Shown: piece after piece, positions 1-6,408 of the stretch
Layout: every line of letters starts with the position of its first letter
How positions within the stretch are numbered: position 1 is the stretch's first letter
Source: an uncultured Faecalibacterium sp.
GTDB lineage: Bacteria; Bacillota; Clostridia; Oscillospirales; Ruminococcaceae
Direction: 5' to 3'
Assembly (NCBI GenBank): GCA_934525405.1
Contig: CAKSZF010000048.1
Coordinates: 1-10,571 of the forward strand
Length of the DNA: 10,571 bases
Made by a program: the position numbers and the translations under genes
The notes under the pieces: generated by a model
The model's input: only the letters and a program-made list of their open reading frames with translations
Databases searched by the model: none
Told to the model about the DNA's origin: nothing

Positions 1-39
1 GTTCTTTTTCTACCGTTTCAACGCTACGGCTCTATTCTT

Positions 40-62
40 CCACAAGCATAGCTTGTGGTTTT
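40..62 (+). terminator. possible intrinsic terminator of a gene left of the window
   Basis: CCACAAGC (40-47) and GCTTGTGG (51-58) form a perfect 8-bp stem with a 3-nt loop, followed on the plus strand by TTTT (59-62). On the minus strand the stem is not followed by a T run, so it better fits a plus-strand gene converging on murC from outside the window. The tail is short and the stem AT-mixed, so the call is tentative. The rest of 1-122 shows no gene. Confidence 0.4.
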
Positions 63-122
63 CTATATGAAAAAGGGGTTCTGAAAAGCCCGCAGGCTGT
101 CCGGTGTCCCTTTTAAATAAAC

Positions 123-1508
123 TTACTGATCCTTTTCCACCATCATCTTGCTGGCTTTATAGATATCGCCGCAGCCGAGGGTGATGACCAGATCGCCGGG
201 CTGGGCGTTCTGCTTGACCCAGTCGGCGGCTTCCTGCAGGCTGTTCACCAGCACGGAGCCGGGGATCTGCGCTGCCAGCTTTGCGCTGGTAATGGTGGGG
301 TCGTTGGGCTCGCGGCTGCCCATGATGGGGGTCAGCACCGTGATGTCCGGGATCTTGAGCACATCCACAAAGTCGTTGAACAGCATCTTGGTGCGGCTGT
401 ATGTAAACGGCTGGTGGACGGCGATCAGGCGCTTGTAGCCCATCTCCTTGGCGGTGTTCAGGGTGGCGCGCAGTTCGGTGGGATGGTGGGCGTAGTCGTC
501 AATGACCAGCGCACCATTGCACTCGCCGTACACCTCAAAGCGGCGGCCTGCGCCCTTGAAGTTCAGGGCAGCCTCGGCGCACTGCTCTGCGCTCAGGCCC
601 ACAAAGCGGCACACGGCGCACATGGCCAGTGCATTATAAATATTGTGGCGGCCGGGCACGGACAGGCGGATGCGGGTGGTGTCGGTCGTATTCCACTCCT
701 TCAGGTCGAACTCAAAGAAGCCGGGCTTATACTCGTTGACGTTGACAGCGCGGTAGTCGCCGTGGTTGTCGATGGCAAAGGTGCGCACCCGGCGGTCCAG
801 CGTGTACATCACGTCCATGGTGTTCTTGTCATCGGCGTTGGCAAAGATCATGAACTGGGTCATCAGGGCAAAGCGCTTGAAGGCGAACTTCAGCTCGCCC
901 ATGCTGCCGTAGTAGTCCAGATGGTCGTTGTCGATGTTCAGCACCACGGACAGGTAGGGGGTCAGCTTCAGGAAGGTCTCTGCGAACTCGCAGGCCTCGA
1001 TAACGATATCATCGCCCTTGCCGGCCTTGCCGTAGCCGTTGATGAGGGGCAGCTTGCCGCCGATGACGGCAGAAGGATCGCGCCCTGCCAGTTCCAGCGC
1101 GGTGGTAATCATGGATGTGGTGGTGGTCTTGCCGTGAGTACCGGACACGCAGATGCTCTGCTTGTACAGGCGGCTCACATAGCCCAGCAGCACACTGCGC
1201 TCCACGGTGGGGATACCGTAGGAGGCGGCTGCGTTCAGCTCCACATTGTCCTTGGAGATGGCGGCAGAGTATACCACCATGTCCGCGCCGACAACGTTAT
1301 CTGCATTGTGACCAAGGCTGACCTTTACGCCCATCTCCCGCTCGTAGCGGATGATGCTGCCGTCCAGCACATCGCTGCCGGACAGCACGTAGCCCTTGGC
1401 GGCCAAGATCTGGATCAGCGGATACATTCCGCTGCCGCCGCAGCCGATAAAGTGGATCTTCTTTACATGGTCCAGCAGATGCTGGCTATAATCCGAGTAC
1501 ATGAACAT
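123..1508 (-). CDS. murC: UDP-N-acetylmuramate--L-alanine ligase
   Basis: MurC is the cytoplasmic ATP-dependent ligase that adds L-alanine to UDP-N-acetylmuramic acid, the first step in building the peptidoglycan stem peptide. The protein is 461 aa, a normal length. It shows an N-terminal dinucleotide-fold-like loop GCGGSGM (residues 22-28), the Mur-ligase ATP-binding loop GTHGKTTTT (123-131), NIDNDHLDYYG (191-201), GRHNIYNALA (286-295), GRRFE (321-325), DDYAHHPTE (337-345) and HQPFTYSRT (365-373). These are the MurC signatures in the expected order. I chose the ATG at 1508 because a strong GGAGGAG (1518-1524) lies 9 nt upstream. A longer reading from a TTG at 1526 would overlap that ribosome binding site. 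It lies 181 bp downstream of coaBC on the same strand and has its own promoter-like sequence, so it may be transcribed separately. No strong terminator follows it. Confidence 0.97.
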   Translation of the reverse strand: MFMYSDYSQHLLDHVKKIHFIGCGGSGMYPLIQILAAKGYVLSGSDVLDGSIIRYEREMGVKVSLGHNADNVVGADMVVYSAAISKDNVELNAAASYGIPTVERSVLLGYVSRLYKQSICVSGTHGKTTTTSMITTALELAGRDPSAVIGGKLPLINGYGKAGKGDDIVIEACEFAETFLKLTPYLSVVLNIDNDHLDYYGSMGELKFAFKRFALMTQFMIFANADDKNTMDVMYTLDRRVRTFAIDNHGDYRAVNVNEYKPGFFEFDLKEWNTTDTTRIRLSVPGRHNIYNALAMCAVCRFVGLSAEQCAEAALNFKGAGRRFEVYGECNGALVIDDYAHHPTELRATLNTAKEMGYKRLIAVHQPFTYSRTKMLFNDFVDVLKIPDITVLTPIMGSREPNDPTITSAKLAAQIPGSVLVNSLQEAADWVKQNAQPGDLVITLGCGDIYKASKMMVEKDQ

Positions 1509-1580
1509 AGTAAGGCTCTCCTCCAAATATTAACGGCTGCAGCGCAGACCGATTCCTTCCAAACATAGGGACACACTCTT

Positions 1581-1609
1581 ATTATATAATTTTTGCAGCA
1601 TAAAATAAA
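1581..1609 (-). promoter_or_regulatory. putative murC promoter
   Basis: Read on the minus strand there is a perfect TATAAT (-10) at 1581-1586. A weak -35 (TTTATT) lies at 1604-1609 with a 17-bp spacer. Transcription would start near 1574, giving a leader of about 65 nt before the murC ATG. The 1509-1689 gap is otherwise AT-rich with no ORF of note. Only the -10 is convincing. Confidence 0.5.
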
Positions 1610-1689
1610 CAGGTAAGGCCGAATTTTCGGAAAGAACCATAATTTTTTTGTGAATTTTGTGATATGTGTACAACAAAATCCCGGCAGTA

Positions 1690-2889
1690 TTACTTTTCTG
1701 CCCGCCGCTGCAGAATCTCGTCCAGAATGGCATCGGCTACATCTGCCTTGCTCATCAAAGGCAGCTCCCGGGTGCCGTCCGGGGTGATAAAGGTGACCAC
1801 GTTGGTGTCCACCCCAAAGCCCGCACCGGCCACCTTGAGGTTGTTTGCCACAACCATGTCCAGATTCTTCTTGGCAAGCTTCGCGGAAGAGTTTTCCACA
1901 AGGTCCCGGGTTTCCATGGAAAACCCGCACAGGAACTGGTGGGTCTTGCGGGGGCCGATGGTGCCAAGGATGTCCTCGGTGCGCTCCACGGGGATGGAAA
2001 GGTCGCCTTCCTTCTTTTTGATCTTGTCATCTGCCACAGTGGCGGGGCGGTAATCCGCCACGGCGGCGGCCATGATGAGCACATCGGTGGTGTCAAAGCG
2101 GTCAGTCACCGCCTCGTACATCTGCCGGGCGGTGGTCACCGGCACATCGGTGGTAAACTTGACCGGCGGCAGTGCGGTCTGCCCGTGGATCAGGGTCACT
2201 TCGGCGCCCCGCATGGTGGCGGCGCGGGCAAGGGCGTAGCCCATCTTGCCGGTGGAGTGGTTGGTCAGGTAGCGCACCGGGTCCAGCGCCTCCTGCGTGG
2301 GGCCGGCGGTCACTGCGATGCGCAGCCCTGCCAGATCCTTCGGGCGGGCGATGGTGTGCAGGATGTGCTCCAGCAGCACTTCTTCCTTGGGCAGGCGTCC
2401 GCTGCCCACATCCTTGCAGGCCAGCACACCGCTTTCGGAGGGGATGACGGTAAAGCCGTACCGCTCCAGCGTGGCAAGGTTATCCTGCGTGATGGGGTTT
2501 TCCAGCATCCCGGTGTTCATGGCGGGGGCTACCAGCTTGGGGCACTTGGCGGCCAGCACCACGGTGGTAAGCATATCGTCCGCAATGCCGTGCGCCATTT
2601 TAGCAATAACATTGGCGGTAGCGGGGGCTACCAGAATCACATCTGCCTTTTTTGCCAGCGAGATATGGGTGACCTCAAACTTGAAATCCCGGTCAAAGGT
2701 ATCCACCATGCACTTGTGGCCGGTCAGAGTCTCAAAGGTGAGAGGGGTAATGAACTGGGTGGCGTTCTGGGTCATGATGACCTCCACATCCGCACCCAGC
2801 TTGCGCAGTGCACTGGCCACATTGGCCATCTTATAGGCGGCAATACCGCCGCTCACGCCCAGCAGGACGCACTTGCCGTTCAGATCCAT
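1690..2889 (-). CDS. coaBC: bifunctional phosphopantothenoylcysteine decarboxylase / phosphopantothenate--cysteine ligase
   Basis: CoaBC catalyses two consecutive steps of coenzyme A synthesis in the cytoplasm. The CoaB half joins 4'-phosphopantothenate to cysteine using CTP, and the flavin-dependent CoaC half decarboxylates the product to 4'-phosphopantetheine. The protein is 399 aa, typical for the fusion. The N-terminal CoaC flavoprotein shows GVSGGIAAYK (11-20), active-site His75, PAMN (122-125), Cys158 and GSGR (162-165). The CoaB half shows TAGPT (194-198), DPVRYLTNHSTGKMG (203-217), AAAVADYRP (274-282) and Lys289. His75, Asn125, Cys158, Asn210 and Lys289 fall at the residue numbers I recall for the E. 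coli enzyme. I chose the ATG at 2889 because GGGAGG precedes it by about 10 nt. An in-frame ATG at 2928 would add 13 unrelated residues. It is divergent from coaX, whose product feeds it. Confidence 0.97.
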   Translation of the reverse strand: MDLNGKCVLLGVSGGIAAYKMANVASALRKLGADVEVIMTQNATQFITPLTFETLTGHKCMVDTFDRDFKFEVTHISLAKKADVILVAPATANVIAKMAHGIADDMLTTVVLAAKCPKLVAPAMNTGMLENPITQDNLATLERYGFTVIPSESGVLACKDVGSGRLPKEEVLLEHILHTIARPKDLAGLRIAVTAGPTQEALDPVRYLTNHSTGKMGYALARAATMRGAEVTLIHGQTALPPVKFTTDVPVTTARQMYEAVTDRFDTTDVLIMAAAVADYRPATVADDKIKKKEGDLSIPVERTEDILGTIGPRKTHQFLCGFSMETRDLVENSSAKLAKKNLDMVVANNLKVAGAGFGVDTNVVTFITPDGTRELPLMSKADVADAILDEILQRRAEK

Positions 2890-2938
2890 GGTTCGTTTAC
2901 CTCCCGGAAAAACAGTTCTTTTCCACATATCTTACCTT

Positions 2939-2967
2939 AGTATAATGCAAAACTTCCACCAGCACAA
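2939..2967 (-). promoter_or_regulatory. putative coaBC promoter
   Basis: On the minus strand TATACT (2939-2944) is a good -10. It is preceded after a 17-bp spacer by TTGTGC (2962-2967), a partial -35. Transcription would start near 2932, about 43 nt before the coaBC ATG. The same bases read on the plus strand give TATAAT at 2941-2946, so promoters facing both ways may overlap here. Confidence 0.5.
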
Positions 2968-2986
2968 CAAAATCTTTGCCGGGAAC

Positions 2987-3025
2987 TTGTATCCTGCGCA
3001 AAAATGCGGTAAAATACGCTTGACA
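2987..3025 (+). promoter_or_regulatory. putative coaX promoter region
   Basis: TTGTAT (2987-2992), a 17-bp spacer and TAAAAT (3010-3015) form a plausible sigma-A-type promoter, with a start near 3022 and a leader of about 50 nt before coaX. A perfect TTGACA follows at 3020-3025, but no good -10 sits 16-18 bp after it, so the active promoter is uncertain. A third plus-strand candidate, TATAAT at 2941-2946, lies further upstream. Confidence 0.4.
2995..3014 (+). repeat. two 10-bp tandem repeats in the coaBC-coaX intergenic region
   Basis: TGCGCAAAAA (2995-3004) is followed directly by TGCGGTAAAA (3005-3014), 8 of 10 bases identical. Spaced one helical turn apart, they cover the spacer and -10 of the best coaX promoter candidate. 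That layout would suit an operator, but no known regulator motif is recognised and the repeat is short. Confidence 0.4.
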
Positions 3026-3073
3026 AAGAGCAAACCGGTTCTTTTCTTTTATTTTGAAAAGGAAAACAGAATT

Positions 3074-3964
3074 ATGATCTTAGCCATTGATATAGGCAAC
3101 ACTACCGTCGCCCTTGGGGGCATCCGGGACGGACGTGTATGCTTTGTGGCGCGCATGGACACGGTGCGCACCCGCACGGCTGCGGAATATCGTGCCGAAA
3201 TGGATAAAATTTTTGCGCACCGCCGCCACCCGGAGCGCCCCATGCGCTTTGAAGGTGCGGTGCTTACCAGCGTAGTGCCCCAGATCACTGGGGCACTGGC
3301 TGAGTGCGCCCGTCACTACACCGGCAAAAAGCCGGTCATCGTTTCGCCGGACATCCGCACCGGACTGACCATGGGGGTGGACGAGCCCCGCGCCGTGGGC
3401 AAGGACAGGCTGGTGGATGCCGCCTACGCGGCGGCAAACTTTCCGCTGCCGGTCGTCACGGTAGACCTTGGCACCGCCACCACTTTTAATGTAGTGGACA
3501 AAGACCGGGTGTTCCGGGGCGGCGTGATCTGCACCGGCCTTTCCACCGGACTGCGCGCGCTGGGCGAGCGCTGCGCCCAGCTGCCACAGGTGCATCTGGG
3601 CTCCCCGAAAAAAGCCATCGGCACCAATACCGAAAGCTGTATGCTGTCCGGCTCGGTGCTGGGCACCGCCGTGCTCATTGACGGCATGGTGCAGCGCATC
3701 GAGGAGGAGTTGGGCAGCCCGGCTACGCTGGTAGTCACCGGCGGGCTGGCAAAGTATGTCACCCCGCTGTGCCGCCACCCCCTGACCTACGATCCGGAGC
3801 TGCTGATGAAAGGGCTGGCACTGCTGTACCAGCTGAACGCCCCGCAGGAGCACGGCCGCAGCCATGGCGGCGGCAAACACTACGGTCAGCAGGGACGCCC
3901 CCGGGCAAAGCACCCGTACCCCAACCGCCGCACCCGCCGCGAGCCGGAAGCGCTGGTAGGCTGA
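3074..3964 (+). CDS. coaX: type III pantothenate kinase
   Basis: CoaX phosphorylates pantothenate with ATP to 4'-phosphopantothenate, the first step of coenzyme A synthesis. The type III enzyme belongs to the ASKHA (acetate kinase/Hsc70/actin) fold and needs a monovalent cation. The protein is 296 aa. It shows the phosphate-binding start DIGNTT (6-11), GVDEPRAVGKDR (101-112) with the expected catalytic Asp111, DLGTATTF (131-138), GGVICTGL (149-156) and VTGGLA (222-227). The family fold appears to end near residue 255. The last ~40 residues are an extra tail rich in Arg, Gly and His. The start is set by the MILAIDIGNTT N-terminus and AAGGAAA about 9 nt upstream; the reading frame stays open further upstream but shows no family similarity. 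It is divergent from coaBC, which uses its product, and 27 nt upstream of the oxidoreductase gene. Confidence 0.95.
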   Translation: MILAIDIGNTTVALGGIRDGRVCFVARMDTVRTRTAAEYRAEMDKIFAHRRHPERPMRFEGAVLTSVVPQITGALAECARHYTGKKPVIVSPDIRTGLTMGVDEPRAVGKDRLVDAAYAAANFPLPVVTVDLGTATTFNVVDKDRVFRGGVICTGLSTGLRALGERCAQLPQVHLGSPKKAIGTNTESCMLSGSVLGTAVLIDGMVQRIEEELGSPATLVVTGGLAKYVTPLCRHPLTYDPELLMKGLALLYQLNAPQEHGRSHGGGKHYGQQGRPRAKHPYPNRRTRREPEALVG

Positions 3965-3991
3965 GGGAACAAGAGGATAAGGGAGAGCATT

Positions 3992-4975
3992 ATGAAACTG
4001 GGCATTCTTGGCACGGGCAAGATCGTGCAGGAATTTTTGCCATGGCTTGTGGAGCACACGCCGTTTACTGTGCAGGCGGTGTGCAGCACCCCACGCTCGG
4101 CGGCAAAGGCCGCAGAGCTGTGTGCACAATATCAGATCCCGCAGCACACCACCAATTACTTTGAGCTGCTGCAATGGGTGGACGCGGTCTACATCGCCGT
4201 GCCCAATCTGCAGCACGCCCGCTACGCCCGGGTGGCGCTGGAGGCGGGCAAGCACGTCATTGTGGAAAAGCCCATGGCGGTGACCGCCGCCGAGACCGAG
4301 GAACTGGCTGCGCTGGCACAGCGCAAGCGGCTGTTCCTCTTTGAGGCTATGACCACCCAGTACCAGCCCAACTACGCAAAGCTCCGGGAGCTGCTGCCCC
4401 GGGTGGGCACAGTGCGCATGGTGCAGTGCAGCTTCAGCCAGTATTCCAGCCGGTACGATGCCTTTTGCAACGGTCAGACCCCGCCGGTGTTCGACCCGCT
4501 GTGCGCGGGCGGCGCACTGATGGACTTGGGCGTGTATAACGTCAGCTACATCGTGGGTCTGTTCGGCGAGCCGAATAAGGCGGTATATGCCGCCAACATG
4601 GAGCGCAATATCGACACCAGCGGTGTGCTGATGATGGATTACAGCGGCTTCAAGGCGGTAAGCCTTGCCGCCAAGGACTGCGCAGCCCCTGCCCGCTGCA
4701 TCATTCAGGGCACAAAGGGCTACATTTTGCAAAAATCCACCCCGAACTACTGCGGCGGCGTGACCTTCCATCCCAACGAGGGCAAGGAGGAGCACTATAA
4801 CCTGAACGGGGACCGTCCCCGGCAGGCGGCAGAGTTCGAGGCTTTTTACCGCACCATGACCACCGGAGACCAGGAGCTGTGCGCCCGGATGCTGGATACC
4901 AGCATCGCGGTGAGCCGGGTGCTCACGGTGGCGCGCCGCAGCGCCGGGGTGCGCTTCCCCGGTGACAGATTCTAA
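3992..4975 (+). CDS. Gfo/Idh/MocA family oxidoreductase
   Basis: This is an NAD(P)-dependent dehydrogenase-like protein of the Gfo/Idh/MocA family, which oxidises or reduces sugars, inositols and related polyols in the cytoplasm. The substrate cannot be told. The 327-aa length is normal. The N-terminal Rossmann domain begins with GILGTGKI (4-11, GxGxxG type). EKP (92-94) carries the lysine of the family's conserved EKP motif. The C-terminal domain has GGALMDLGVYN (173-183), typical of the dehydrogenase-like members. The ATG at 3992 has AAGGGAGAG close upstream. The gene is 27 nt after coaX and probably co-transcribed, yet no CoA-pathway role is known for the family. It may simply have been carried into the operon. 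Confidence 0.9.
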   Translation: MKLGILGTGKIVQEFLPWLVEHTPFTVQAVCSTPRSAAKAAELCAQYQIPQHTTNYFELLQWVDAVYIAVPNLQHARYARVALEAGKHVIVEKPMAVTAAETEELAALAQRKRLFLFEAMTTQYQPNYAKLRELLPRVGTVRMVQCSFSQYSSRYDAFCNGQTPPVFDPLCAGGALMDLGVYNVSYIVGLFGEPNKAVYAANMERNIDTSGVLMMDYSGFKAVSLAAKDCAAPARCIIQGTKGYILQKSTPNYCGGVTFHPNEGKEEHYNLNGDRPRQAAEFEAFYRTMTTGDQELCARMLDTSIAVSRVLTVARRSAGVRFPGDRF

Positions 4976-4984
4976 CGCATTTTT

Positions 4985-5098
4985 CTCTGGAACACGCCCT
5001 GACACAATAACGCGCTTCCAAGAGATTTGAATATTCACCTAAAACCCGCAAAGAGCGGGCAGGTTTGCGCCGTATCCGACAACAAAGGGCGGAACGGC
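4985..5098 (+). promoter_or_regulatory. structured leader of the ECF S-component gene, candidate cis-regulatory RNA
   Basis: Three local stems can be drawn by eye. Stem A: CTCTGGAA (4985-4992) with TTCC-A-AGAG (5016-5024), 8 bp with A5020 bulged. Stem B: CCCGC (5045-5049) with GCGGG (5055-5059), extended by ACCT (5037-5040) with AGGT (5061-5064). Stem C: GCCGT-A-TCCG (5069-5078) with CGGAACGGC (5090-5098), 9 bp with A5074 bulged and an 11-nt loop. Stem C ends 3 nt before the Shine-Dalgarno AGGAGG (5102-5107), so it could affect translation. A palindrome TGAATATTCA (5028-5037) lies between A and B. No T run follows any stem, so none looks like a terminator. I recognise no TPP, FMN, cobalamin, THF, preQ1 or T-box signature. 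No clear promoter was found inside the leader. Confidence 0.4.
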
Positions 5099-5118
5099 AG
5101 CAGGAGGAAAACTGAATT

Positions 5119-5718
5119 ATGAAGAATACCAATACCAAGACGCTGACTCGTGTGGCCCTGCTGGTGGCCATTGAACTGGTGATGAAGCTTGTCGGTCTGG
5201 GCAGTGTGCCCGTGGGCCCGCTGTACATGAGCTTCCTCACCCTGCCTATCGCTGTGGGCGCCATCACCATGGGCCCCGCCGTGGGCGCGCTGCTGGGCGG
5301 CGTGTTCGGCGCTGTGAGCTTTTACGATGCCATCACCGGCGCCTCTGCCATGACCGGCGCACTGTTCCAGGTCAGCCCGCTGAACACCTTTATCCTGTGC
5401 GTGGGTATGCGTGTGCTCATGGGTCTGTGCTGCGGCCTGATTTTCAAGGCTCTGCAGAAGCTGGACAAGTCCCGCACCTGGAGCTACATCCTCAGCGCCA
5501 TGACCGCACCCGCCCTGAACACCCTGTTCTTCATGGGCTACATCGTGCTGGCTTTCTACGGCTGCGACTATGTGCAGAATCTGGTATCCGTCAAGGGCGC
5601 TGCCAACCCCTTCATGTTCGTGGTGCTGCTGGTTGGCGTGCAGGGCGTTGCCGAATTTCTGGTGTCCGGCATTCTGGGCGGCATCGTCGCCCGCGCCGTG
5701 GCAAAGTTCCTGAAGTAA
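5119..5718 (+). CDS. ECF transporter S component, possibly for pantothenate
   Basis: S components are small membrane proteins that bind a vitamin and hand it to the shared energy-coupling module (EcfT with two ATPases) for import. The 199-aa protein begins with the family-like TRVALLVAIELVM (10-22). It has about six hydrophobic segments, near residues 11-25, 38-52, 53-70, 88-110, 121-146 and 165-195. Short Gly/Pro-rich turns such as MGPAVGALLGG (51-61) fit the family. No signal peptide or ATPase motif is present, and no EcfA or EcfT gene lies in the window, which fits a group II transporter sharing a module encoded elsewhere. The ATG at 5119 follows AGGAGG (5102-5107). The neighbours coaX and coaBC suggest pantothenate as substrate, but this is inferred from context; folate, riboflavin or another vitamin is possible. 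Confidence 0.85.
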   Translation: MKNTNTKTLTRVALLVAIELVMKLVGLGSVPVGPLYMSFLTLPIAVGAITMGPAVGALLGGVFGAVSFYDAITGASAMTGALFQVSPLNTFILCVGMRVLMGLCCGLIFKALQKLDKSRTWSYILSAMTAPALNTLFFMGYIVLAFYGCDYVQNLVSVKGAANPFMFVVLLVGVQGVAEFLVSGILGGIVARAVAKFLK

Positions 5719-5776
5719 GACTGGTTGCGCACCATGTCAGGGCGGCGCATCCGTGTTTAGAATAGAAAAATGACTG

Positions 5777-5806
5777 CTCCTCCGGCAACTGCCGGGGGAG
5801 TTTTTT
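5777..5806 (+). terminator. intrinsic terminator of the S-component transcript
   Basis: A 10-bp GC-rich stem (5777-5786 with 5791-5800, one T-G pair) with a 4-nt loop is followed by six T (5801-5806). It lies 58 nt after the S-component stop and is oriented to end plus-strand transcription. Confidence 0.88.
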
Positions 5807-5839
5807 GTTGGGAATGACCCCAATCAATACCCTTTCTGT

Positions 5840-5880
5840 AAAAACGCAATGCCGGAGCGTCCGCGGACGCTCCGGCATTG
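5840..5880 (-). terminator. intrinsic terminator of the phage tail-lysis transcript
   Basis: Positions 5847-5880 are a perfect 34-bp palindrome that can fold into a stem of 15 bp or more with a CGCG loop. On the minus strand it is followed by CG and then TTTTT (plus-strand AAAAA at 5840-5844). It sits 45 nt past the holin stop, so it should end the phage transcript. It faces the host terminator at 5777-5806. Confidence 0.85.
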
Positions 5881-5925
5881 CCCTATTCAAAAATATCTTT
5901 CATCGTCCCGCCTGCCCTGCGGCTT

Positions 5926-6180
5926 TTACTGCTTTTCCCGCAGCTGCTCCAGATAGCCATCGGCCTTGATGGCCTCCGGGGTGAAGGAGTTATTCTTCCA
6001 CCAGTTCACAAGGGCGGCGGTCACGGTCAGGCCGGTGGTCACCAGCTGCTCTACGGTGGCGCTCTCGATGGGCAGCATAGGCTTGCCGCAGGCGCTCAGC
6101 ACCTGATTGGTCAGTGCCAGCGCCAGCGCAGCCGTGCGTGCCAGTGTGGCGGCAGAAATTTTGCAATGGGTATCGTTCAT
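5926..6180 (-). CDS. phage holin, SPP1/XhlB family
   Basis: Holins are small membrane proteins that form lesions in the inner membrane and time release of the endolysin. The 84-aa protein has a hydrophobic segment near residues 10-30 (TLARTAALALALTNQVLSAC), a second near 46-60, and the ending NWWKNNSFTPEAIKADGYLE (59-78). That pattern is what I know from the SPP1 holin and Bacillus XhlB group. The ATG at 6180 is preceded by GAGAGGAA, which lies inside the last codons of the upstream gene, so the two are probably translationally coupled. It is the last gene of the phage transcript, 45 nt before the palindromic terminator. Confidence 0.85.
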   Translation of the reverse strand: MNDTHCKISAATLARTAALALALTNQVLSACGKPMLPIESATVEQLVTTGLTVTAALVNWWKNNSFTPEAIKADGYLEQLREKQ

Positions 6181-6184
6181 AGGT

Positions 6185-6403
6185 TCAGTTCCTCTCTTTC
6201 TCTAAATCTGCGATGCGGTGGTTGGCCACCTTCATCTGTTCTTCTAAAATGGGTACGCGGCGGGCAAAGTTGTTATGCTCCCGCACCTCCCGGGTCAGTT
6301 CCTCCAGCTTGGTGTCGGTCACCGCCTGGCTTTTTCCGTTGGCGATCAGCACGCCGATCAGGGTCACCGCGCCTGCGATAATGGCCGAGATGATGCTTGT
6401 CAT
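6185..6403 (-). CDS. small membrane-anchored coiled-coil protein, XhlA-like layout
   Basis: The 72-aa protein starts with one hydrophobic segment (residues 3-22, SIISAIIAGAVTLIGVLIAN) and continues as a charged, helix-prone region (about 28-72) with heptad-like spacing. This layout is common next to phage holins and resembles Bacillus XhlA turned end for end, since in XhlA the membrane segment is C-terminal. A role in host lysis with the neighbouring holin and endolysin is inferred. The ATG at 6403 has GGAGGGGGTGA just upstream, overlapping the endolysin stop region. The reading frame is open well upstream, but that part overlaps the endolysin gene and is a shadow. Confidence 0.75.
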   Translation of the reverse strand: MTSIISAIIAGAVTLIGVLIANGKSQAVTDTKLEELTREVREHNNFARRVPILEEQMKVANHRIADLEKERN

Positions 6404-6408
6404 CGCGC

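Noticed and set aside
414..1568. Long plus-strand open frame (384 codons) opposite murC
   Set aside because: It is antisense to a clear murC, has His/Val/Ala-rich low-complexity composition with no domain, and reflects GC-biased codon positions.
1666..2940. Long plus-strand open frame (424 codons) opposite coaBC
   Set aside because: Antisense shadow of coaBC, rich in Gly and His, with no recognisable family and no ribosome binding site.
2873..3073. Longer coaX start at 2873
   Set aside because: The extra 67 residues cover the divergent promoter region and do not resemble the family; the DIGNTT motif and ribosome binding site point to 3074.
3080..5038. Minus-strand open frame of 652 codons opposite coaX and the oxidoreductase
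   Set aside because: It spans two well-supported plus-strand genes and the gap between them, and its composition is typical of an antisense shadow.
4976..5118. Known TPP, FMN, cobalamin, THF or T-box element in the transporter leader
   Set aside because: None of the conserved core sequences of these classes as I know them is present; the leader is kept only as a structured candidate.
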